Assembly: GCA_900551515.1 (NCBI GenBank)
Contig: URWH01000117.1
Span: 1 to 6,188 of the forward strand
Length of the DNA: 6,188 nucleotides
Source: an uncultured Porphyromonadaceae bacterium
GTDB taxonomy: Bacteria > Bacteroidota > Bacteroidia > Bacteroidales > Muribaculaceae
Reading direction: 5' to 3'
Positions 1 to 4,835 of this stretch are shown piece by piece (position 1 is the first letter of the stretch; the number at the start of each line of letters is the position of its first letter). Under the pieces are notes generated by a model. It made no database searches. It was not told the DNA's origin and worked only from the letters and a program-made list of their open reading frames with translations. A program made the translations under genes and the position numbers.

Positions 1-14
1 GGAGTGAGGAGAAT

Positions 15-31
15 CTCAGCGGCTGAGTTTT
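15..31 (+). terminator. Possible weak rho-independent terminator of an upstream gene
   Basis: The arms CTCAG and CTGAG flank the 3-nt loop CGG and are followed directly by TTTT. This is the shape of a small intrinsic terminator and could end a gene lying left of the window. The 5-bp stem and four-T tract are weak, so this is tentative. Confidence 0.3.
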
Positions 32-35
32 CGCA

Positions 36-57
36 CTTCGTATTTTAATTTACGAAG
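36..57. repeat. Perfect 7-bp inverted repeat, AT-rich 8-nt loop
   Basis: CTTCGTA (36-42) and TACGAAG (51-57) are perfect reverse complements around TTTTAATT. It lies between the possible terminator and the promoter of the PASTA gene. It could be an operator or a hairpin; no T-tract follows directly, so a terminator reading is less likely. Confidence 0.4.
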
Positions 58-63
58 GAGGCG

Positions 64-78
64 TTTTTACGGTAAAAA
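64..78. repeat. Perfect palindrome TTTTTAC-G-GTAAAAA just upstream of a -7 element
   Basis: TTTTTAC (64-70) and GTAAAAA (72-78) are perfect reverse complements around a single G. The near-continuous symmetry suits a DNA-binding dimer site better than an RNA hairpin, since a 1-nt loop cannot form. It ends 4 nt before the TAAATTTG element, within the spacer where polymerase or a regulator would bind. The right arm recurs in the 1900-2059 gap. Confidence 0.4.
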
Positions 79-82
79 TAGC

Positions 83-90
83 TAAATTTG
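83..90 (+). promoter_or_regulatory. Bacteroidales -7 promoter element TAAATTTG for the PASTA-rluD unit
   Basis: TAAATTTG is a perfect match to the TAnnTTTG -7 consensus of the Bacteroidetes primary sigma factor, followed by CAC. Transcription would start near 95-97, giving a leader of about 15 nt before ATG 113. No clear TTTG/TTG -33 box is present at the expected distance (about 58-63), so activity may depend on the AT-rich palindrome at 64-78. Confidence 0.5.
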
Positions 91-112
91 CACGACGAAA
101 TTATTTATTAAG

Positions 113-826
113 ATGCTTCCTGACGCAAACAATAATAAAAAGACAAAGAAGCCGCTCCCTTTCTGGGCCAAGGTGCTGATCAACTGCGGCCTGATGATCG
201 TGGCTGCGATATTCATTTTCTGGCTGTCGACTTACTTCCTCGATTTTTGGACCCATCATGGCGATTCGGTGCAGGTGCCCGATGTGAAGGGACTGCATTA
301 CGATAAGGCGTGCGAGCTCCTCGAGTCGCAGGATTTCGAGGTGGTGCTTCAGGACTCGGTCTATGAGGATGGAGTGGCCCCCGGCACGGTGGTCGACCAG
401 AACCCGATGGATTCTACCAATGTCAAGCCCGGCCGCGTGATCTATCTCACGGTCAACGCTTTCTATCCGCGCACCGTGATGCTGCCCGTGCTCACCGACA
501 TTTCCGCACGTCAGGCTCGCACCACCCTTGAAGGTTTGGGCATCAAGAATATAGCCATCCGGGAGGTGGAATCGGAATATAAGGATCTCGTGTTCGGCGT
601 TTACTATAACGGCAAGCGCGTAACGCCCGGCACCCGCGTGCCGCTCACCGCAAGAATAGTGCTTGAGGTTGGCGCCGGCATCCCCGACGAGGTGATAGCC
701 GTGGATTCTGTTCCCGAAGAGACCGTCGTTGAGGATACTCCCTCCGAAGAGCCTGCCGCAGCCCATTCGTCCAATCCCGAACCGCAGCCGGCAGCCGGAC
801 ATGACGAGCCCGATATGTTTGACTGA
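113..826 (+). CDS. Membrane-anchored protein with two PASTA domains
   Basis: A 237-residue protein. Residues 1-20 are a short basic cytoplasmic tail (NNNKKTKKPLPFWAK), followed by one membrane helix at about 21-43. Two PASTA domains face the periplasm. The first (about 52-115) has the VPDVKG start and a VVDQNPMDSTNVKPG segment typical of the fold. The second (about 121-188) is more divergent: YYNGKRVTPGTRVP sits where the Q-x-P turn is usual. The tail (about 190-237) is rich in Pro, Glu and Ala and probably disordered. PASTA domains bind peptidoglycan or muropeptides in Gram-positive Ser/Thr kinases and penicillin-binding proteins; here there is no kinase or transpeptidase part, so an envelope-binding role is inference. 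The start lacks a Shine-Dalgarno but follows an A/T-rich leader, as usual in this phylum. rluD begins 14 nt downstream, suggesting cotranscription. Confidence 0.88.
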   Translation: MLPDANNNKKTKKPLPFWAKVLINCGLMIVAAIFIFWLSTYFLDFWTHHGDSVQVPDVKGLHYDKACELLESQDFEVVLQDSVYEDGVAPGTVVDQNPMDSTNVKPGRVIYLTVNAFYPRTVMLPVLTDISARQARTTLEGLGIKNIAIREVESEYKDLVFGVYYNGKRVTPGTRVPLTARIVLEVGAGIPDEVIAVDSVPEETVVEDTPSEEPAAAHSSNPEPQPAAGHDEPDMFD

Positions 827-840
827 CAATACAGAAGGCA

Positions 841-1899
841 ATGTCTGCTGAAGAATTAGACGATGATCCTGAACTGTGCGACGAAGCCGCGACCGACGAC
901 GGCTCGGAGATGTATGAGCATTTCCGCTTCGTGGCCGATAAGGGACAGCAACTGCTAAGAGTCGACAAGTTCCTTGTGGCGCGGCTCGAGAAGTCGTCGC
1001 GCAACCGCGTGCAGCAGGCGGCCGATGCCGGATGCATCCTTGTCAACGGCCGGCCGGTGAAGTCAAACTATCGCGTGAAGCCGCTCGATGTGGTCAGTGT
1101 GGTCATGGACCGTCCGCGCTACGAGTTTGAAGTCCTGGCCGAAGATATCCCCCTCGACATCGTTTATGAGGATGCCGCGGTGCTCGTGGTGAACAAGCCC
1201 GCCGGCCTGGTGGTGCACCCCGGCCACGGCAACTACAGCGGCACGCTGGTCAATGCGCTCGCATGGCATTTTAAGGACAATCCAGACTACGACGTAAACG
1301 ACCCCCGCATGGGGCTCGTGCACCGCATCGACAAGGACACTTCCGGCTTACTCGTGGTGGCCAAGACGCCCGATGCCAAGACCAATCTCGGCCGCCAGTT
1401 TTTTGAAAAGACCACCCGCCGCGAATATGTGGCTGTGGTGTGGGGCGTGCCCGATCCGCCTGTGGGCACCATCGTCGGGAATGTGGGCCGCAATCCGAAG
1501 GACCGCCTCCAGATGGCCGTGTTCCCCGATGGCTCGCAGGGCAAGCATGCCGTGACCCACTACGAGGTGATGGAAAGTCTGGGATATGCGTCGGTGGTAC
1601 GCTGTCGCCTCGAAACAGGGCGCACGCATCAGATACGCGTTCACATGAAGCATATAGGCCACCCGCTGCTGGCCGACGCCCGCTACGGTGGCGACGAGAT
1701 CCTCCGCGGCGAGCGCACGGCCAAATACCGCCAGTTTGTCGAGAATTGCTTTAAGATATGTCCCCGTCAGGCGTTGCATGCCCGCACCCTCGGTTTTGTG
1801 CATCCCGTCACCGGCGAGGAGATGTTTTTCACATCGGAGATTCCCGCCGACATGACGGCGCTCATCGAGCGCTGGCGCACCTATAGCGCTTCGCACTGA
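841..1899 (+). CDS. rluD: RluD-type 23S rRNA pseudouridine synthase (RluA family)
   Basis: A 352-residue cytoplasmic enzyme that isomerises uridine to pseudouridine in RNA; in E. coli RluD modifies U1911, U1915 and U1917 in helix 69 of 23S rRNA. An S4-like RNA-binding domain spans about 38-95 (RVDKFLVARL, ILVNGRPVKSNYRVKPLD). The catalytic domain follows, with VVNKPAGLVVHPG at 116-128, the signature HRIDKDTSGLLV at 161-172 (catalytic Asp164) and RTHQIRVHM at 261-269. The stretch around 290-313 (RGERTAKYRQF to PRQALHA) is a feature I know from Bacteroidetes members. The first 27 residues are strongly acidic (12 Asp/Glu) and may be an unstructured extension; a later start at Met24 (910) is possible. 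ATG 841 is preferred because it follows the upstream stop by 14 nt and AGAAGG lies just before it. Exact target sites are inferred from the family; RluD is more likely than RluC, which also has an S4 domain. Confidence 0.93.
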   Translation: MSAEELDDDPELCDEAATDDGSEMYEHFRFVADKGQQLLRVDKFLVARLEKSSRNRVQQAADAGCILVNGRPVKSNYRVKPLDVVSVVMDRPRYEFEVLAEDIPLDIVYEDAAVLVVNKPAGLVVHPGHGNYSGTLVNALAWHFKDNPDYDVNDPRMGLVHRIDKDTSGLLVVAKTPDAKTNLGRQFFEKTTRREYVAVVWGVPDPPVGTIVGNVGRNPKDRLQMAVFPDGSQGKHAVTHYEVMESLGYASVVRCRLETGRTHQIRVHMKHIGHPLLADARYGGDEILRGERTAKYRQFVENCFKICPRQALHARTLGFVHPVTGEEMFFTSEIPADMTALIERWRTYSASH

Positions 1900-1914
1900 T
1901 TCAACCGCTGGTCG

Positions 1915-1931
1915 GTAAAAATCGTAAAAAT
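1915..1931 (+). repeat. Tandem GTAAAAAT boxes
   Basis: GTAAAAAT occurs at 1915-1922 and again at 1924-1931, a 9-bp period, in the gap after rluD. A third copy lies at 72-79 before the PASTA gene, with an inverted copy of its core at 64-70. The position next to -7-like elements suggests a regulatory or AT-rich promoter-enhancing role; this is inference. Confidence 0.35.
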
Positions 1932-1935
1932 ATTC

Positions 1936-1943
1936 TAAGATTG
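1936..1943 (+). promoter_or_regulatory. Weak -7-like element TAAGATTG
   Basis: TAAGATTG differs at one fixed position from the TAnnTTTG consensus and is followed by CAC, as at the upstream promoter (83-93). No -33 TTTG box is seen about 20 nt before it. It may be a minor promoter for the acyltransferase unit or a decayed copy of one. Confidence 0.25.
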
Positions 1944-1953
1944 CACACCGGAG

Positions 1954-1985
1954 TTTGCATTGTTGGAAATAAAAGCGTAATTTTG
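1954..1985 (+). promoter_or_regulatory. Strong match to Bacteroidetes promoter (TTTG-N20-TAATTTTG) for the acyltransferase unit
   Basis: TTTG at 1954-1957 is followed after exactly 20 nt by TAATTTTG at 1978-1985, matching both the -33 and -7 boxes of the Bacteroides consensus with acceptable spacing. A start near 1990-1993 would give a leader of about 70 nt before ATG 2060. This makes the acyltransferase, phosphoesterase and HPPK-like genes a transcription unit separate from PASTA-rluD. I see no strong hairpin or riboswitch-like fold in the leader. Confidence 0.55.
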
Positions 1986-2059
1986 ATGAAAATTCAGTAT
2001 ATAGGTCGTTGCGGCCTTTCGTTAAGGGCAGGCGACGCCAGTTTATGTTATATAATAAT

Positions 2060-3229
2060 ATGAGCGAAAGATACGATTTCAGCGATATAGCTCCGATTGA
2101 CGATAGCGATTTTTCGGCGAAAATGAGCCGGCTGGTGCTCGAACCCGGATTTGAGCATGCCGTACGGTTCGCGATACCGGATGTGGATTACCCTGAGTTC
2201 GCCAACCGCCTGAGGTCGGTTAAGGATAAGACGGAATTTCAGGTGCAAATTATGGTCCCGTTCCTTAAAATGCTGGAGGCCAAGACTTCCGACGGTATCA
2301 CATGCGACGGCGTAGAGAACATCGACCCCGGAAAGGTTTATACCTATCTTTCGAACCACCGCGATATCGTACTCGACGCTTCTTTCCTCAATCTCTGCCT
2401 GCTGACCAACGGCCTCAGGACCTCGGAAGTGGCCATCGGCAGCAACCTCCTTATCTTTGATTGGATCACCGACCTCGTCAAGCTCAACAAGAGCTTCATC
2501 GTGAAGCGTAACATCCAGCGCACCAAGGCCCTGGAAGCCGCGCATCAGCTGTCGGCCTATATCCACTATGCCATCTCCGAGAAGCACGAAAGCGTGTGGA
2601 TAGCCCAGCGCGAAGGCCGCGCAAAAGACTCCAACGATTTCACTCAGGAGAGCCTCCTGAAAATGCTCGCGCTCGAGGGTGACGGCGGTTTTATTGGCAA
2701 TCTGCTGGATATCAACGTGCTCCCCGTGTCGATCTCCTATGAGTATGATCCGAACGACTATCTGAAGGCTCGCGAATTCTTGCTCAAACGCCTTGATCCG
2801 GAATTTAAAAAATCGCAGCACGACGACCTGCTCAGCATGGAAACCGGACTGCTCAAATACAAAGGTCGCATTCATTTCCATTTCTCCGGCTGCATAAACG
2901 ACGAGCTGCGCCGCATCGACACCTCGCTGCCCAAAGTGGAGATCGTGAAATCGGCCTGCCATATCATCGACCGCGCCATCCACACCGGCTACCATATCTA
3001 TCCGATCAACTATGTGGCCTACGATAAGCTTCATGGCGGCGGCAACCGTTTCGCTTCGATGTACACGCCGCAGCAGGCTCACGACGTGGAAGAATATATC
3101 GAATCGCAGCTCGCCAAAGTGGATCTGCCCGACGCTTCGAAACTCGACCGCGACTATATGCGCGAGATGATGTATGCCATGTATGCCAACCCGTTGCGCA
3201 ACAAGCTCGAAGCCGAAAAACAAGCTTAA
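2060..3229 (+). CDS. Glycerolipid acyltransferase-like protein (PlsB/PlsC superfamily)
   Basis: A 389-residue protein of a Bacteroidetes family usually annotated as 1-acyl-sn-glycerol-3-phosphate acyltransferase; it probably moves an acyl chain onto a glycerol-phosphate-type or related acceptor at the inner membrane face. All four acyltransferase blocks can be placed: block I SNHRDIVLD (98-106, His100), block II SFIVKR (145-150), block III IAQREGRAKD (181-190) and block IV LPVSISYE (221-228). Block I has five residues between His100 and Asp106 rather than the usual four. No membrane helix is evident. The C-terminal part (about 270-389) has no motif I can assign. In-frame starts exist at TTG 2009, ATG 2045 and ATG 2060; I chose 2060 because MSERYDFSD reads as a natural N-terminus and the preceding bases are A/T-rich, as this phylum prefers. 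The stop is 3 nt before the next gene. Acceptor identity (lysophosphatidate or another lipid) cannot be read from sequence. Confidence 0.82.
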   Translation: MSERYDFSDIAPIDDSDFSAKMSRLVLEPGFEHAVRFAIPDVDYPEFANRLRSVKDKTEFQVQIMVPFLKMLEAKTSDGITCDGVENIDPGKVYTYLSNHRDIVLDASFLNLCLLTNGLRTSEVAIGSNLLIFDWITDLVKLNKSFIVKRNIQRTKALEAAHQLSAYIHYAISEKHESVWIAQREGRAKDSNDFTQESLLKMLALEGDGGFIGNLLDINVLPVSISYEYDPNDYLKAREFLLKRLDPEFKKSQHDDLLSMETGLLKYKGRIHFHFSGCINDELRRIDTSLPKVEIVKSACHIIDRAIHTGYHIYPINYVAYDKLHGGGNRFASMYTPQQAHDVEEYIESQLAKVDLPDASKLDRDYMREMMYAMYANPLRNKLEAEKQA

Positions 3230-3232
3230 CGT

Positions 3233-4417
3233 ATGAGATTGCCCATCGTAATGCTGACCGTGTCGCTGCTTTGCGCGCTGGTGGTAGATGCATATATCTT
3301 TATTGTGTTGCGGCGCCGTTGCCGCAGCCGTGTGCCCTCGTTCATTCAGCTCTTTTCGGCAATAGCGCTCTACGTGCTGCTCATCGTGGCGCTCTGTCTG
3401 CCCATGCGCACCGGCCAATCGGGCATGCTGCTCACCAAGATGTGGCTCCTCTTCGGCTTTATGACTGCTGTTCTGGGCAAACTGGTGTTTGTGCTCATCG
3501 ATGCCATCTCGCTAATCCCCATCCCGTTCGGCGGCAAACGCTGGCGCTGGCTCGCTTATGCGGCTGCCGCGGCCGGCATCGTCACTTTCGTGGCGCTGTG
3601 GTGGGGCGCTCTCGTCAACCGCTTCAACATCGACACCTCGAAGACCGATATCGAAATCCCGGGCCTTCCCGCCTCGTTCGACGGCTACCGCATCGTGCAG
3701 CTCTCCGACCTGCATGTAGGCACTTATGGCGCCGACACTGCGTTTGTCAGTCGTCTCGTCGATCATGTCAACTCGCTTAAGCCCGACCTTATAGTGTTCA
3801 CCGGCGATATCGTCAACCGGCGCACCGATGAGATCCTGCCGTTTATTGACGTGCTTTCCCGTCTGCATGCCGCCGCCGGCGTCTATTCCATCCTCGGAAA
3901 TCATGACTATGGCGACTACTACGACTGGGATTCCGACAGCGCAAAAGCTCGGTCGCTCGCTCAGCTCGTTGGCATCCAGCGCGATATGGGCTGGCATCTG
4001 CTGCTCAACTCGCATGCGGTGATCCATGCCGGCGCCGACAGCATCGCCCTGGTAGGCGTGGAGAATGTCGGCGATCCTCCTTTTAAAGTCTATGGCGACC
4101 TCAGCGCTGCCTATCCCGACCTCTCCGATGGCGTCACCAAGATCCTGCTCACGCACAACCCCGTGCACTGGGATATGGAGGTGGCCGGTAACGACTCGGT
4201 CAACGTGGCGCTCACCCTTTCGGGCCACACGCATGCCATGCAGATCAGGCTTCTCGGCCTGTCACCGGCCGCATGGCGCTACGACCATTGGGGTGGCCTT
4301 TATAGCGATGGCAAGGGGCATCAGCTCTACGTGAATATCGGCGTCGGAACGGTCGGCCTGCCGATGCGTCTCGGTGCCACACCCGAGGTCACGCTGTTCA
4401 CACTCCGACGGAAATGA
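3233..4417 (+). CDS. Membrane-bound calcineurin-like metallophosphoesterase (YkuE/YaeI type)
   Basis: A 394-residue protein. Four hydrophobic segments (about 4-26, 37-57, 68-96, 107-126) are followed by a catalytic domain from about 140 to the end. The domain has the full dinuclear-metal set: SDLHVG with Asp159 and His161, FTGD with Asp192, GNHD with Asn223 and His224, THNP with His308, and GHTH with His332 and His334. It should therefore be an active phosphomono- or diesterase. Basic runs after helix 1 (RRRCRSR) and before helix 4 (GKRWRW) predict those loops to be cytoplasmic, placing the catalytic domain in the periplasm. The substrate is unknown; the superfamily includes the lipid A pathway hydrolase LpxH and cell-wall or nucleotide phosphatases. 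It starts 3 nt after the acyltransferase stop and overlaps the next gene by 4 nt, so translation is probably coupled. A link to lipid or envelope phosphate chemistry is suggested only by context. Confidence 0.88.
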   Translation: MRLPIVMLTVSLLCALVVDAYIFIVLRRRCRSRVPSFIQLFSAIALYVLLIVALCLPMRTGQSGMLLTKMWLLFGFMTAVLGKLVFVLIDAISLIPIPFGGKRWRWLAYAAAAAGIVTFVALWWGALVNRFNIDTSKTDIEIPGLPASFDGYRIVQLSDLHVGTYGADTAFVSRLVDHVNSLKPDLIVFTGDIVNRRTDEILPFIDVLSRLHAAAGVYSILGNHDYGDYYDWDSDSAKARSLAQLVGIQRDMGWHLLLNSHAVIHAGADSIALVGVENVGDPPFKVYGDLSAAYPDLSDGVTKILLTHNPVHWDMEVAGNDSVNVALTLSGHTHAMQIRLLGLSPAAWRYDHWGGLYSDGKGHQLYVNIGVGTVGLPMRLGATPEVTLFTLRRK

Positions 4418-4815
4418 TGAGTGGGCGAGCCGACGATATGAAGATGTGTTATGTGAGCCTCGGCAGCAACCTGACCGACGGCCGCGACCGTATCGCCGGC
4501 GCTATCGCGTGGCTGCATGATGTTATGGAGGTGGAGCGCAGCTCGGAAATCTACACCACTCCGTCGGTAAGCGCGGGCGACGACTCAACCTATTTTAATG
4601 CTGTAGCACGCTGTCTTACAGACTTGCAGCCGATGCAGATTGAATCTTTGCTCAAACGTTACGAAGCCGATTCGGGGCGCCGACGCGAGCCGGGCTGCCA
4701 CAGCGTGACCATCGACCTCGACCTCGTGCTCTTCGACGGCGATGTGCTCCGGCCGCGTGACGCCGCACGCGAGTATTTCCTTATCGGCTTTTCGCAGATC
4801 GGTGGGAATCGGTAA
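4414..4815 (+). CDS. Short, divergent HPPK-like protein (folate pathway pyrophosphokinase family)
   Basis: A 133-residue homologue of 6-hydroxymethyl-7,8-dihydropterin pyrophosphokinase (FolK), which transfers pyrophosphate from ATP to the pterin before dihydropteroate synthesis. Visible family parts are VSLGSNL (14-20), SSEIYTTP (43-50), YFNAV (60-64, Asn62 matching E. coli Asn55), SGRRRE (87-92, Arg82 region) and TIDLDLVLFD (99-108) with the two Mg ligands Asp101 and Asp103. By my alignment the E. coli residues Trp89, Arg92 and His115 are not conserved (Cys95, Val98 and no His), and the usual C-terminal segment is shortened, ending REYFLIGFSQI. It may be a lineage-specific HPPK or a relative with another role, so I give no gene symbol. 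ATG 4414 is taken for its ATGA overlap with the preceding stop; Met9 (4438) or Met11 (4444, MCYVSLGSN) fits the family N-terminus better. Confidence 0.75.
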   Translation: MMSGRADDMKMCYVSLGSNLTDGRDRIAGAIAWLHDVMEVERSSEIYTTPSVSAGDDSTYFNAVARCLTDLQPMQIESLLKRYEADSGRRREPGCHSVTIDLDLVLFDGDVLRPRDAAREYFLIGFSQIGGNR

Positions 4816-4835
4816 TTCTTTTGAAACACAATGGT

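Noticed and set aside
54..62. Shine-Dalgarno-like GAAGGAGGC
   Set aside because: It lies about 50 nt before ATG 113 and upstream of the predicted -7 element, so it would not be in the transcript and has no suitable start codon near it.
101..841. Minus-strand open frame (about 246 codons) opposite the PASTA gene
   Set aside because: The plus-strand frame has a membrane helix and two PASTA domains; the antisense product has no motif and biased composition, so it is a shadow.
2014..2039. Possible hairpins in the acyltransferase leader (CCTT/AAGG and GGC-GAC-GCC)
   Set aside because: Stems are only 3-4 bp and do not form a recognisable riboswitch, thermometer or attenuator.
2048..3418. Long minus-strand open frame (about 456 codons) opposite the acyltransferase and the start of the phosphoesterase
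   Set aside because: Its product is rich in His, Gly and Ala with no recognisable motif, and it lies exactly opposite a well-supported gene whose GC-rich third positions suppress antisense stops. It also spans a gene boundary and a promoterless region.
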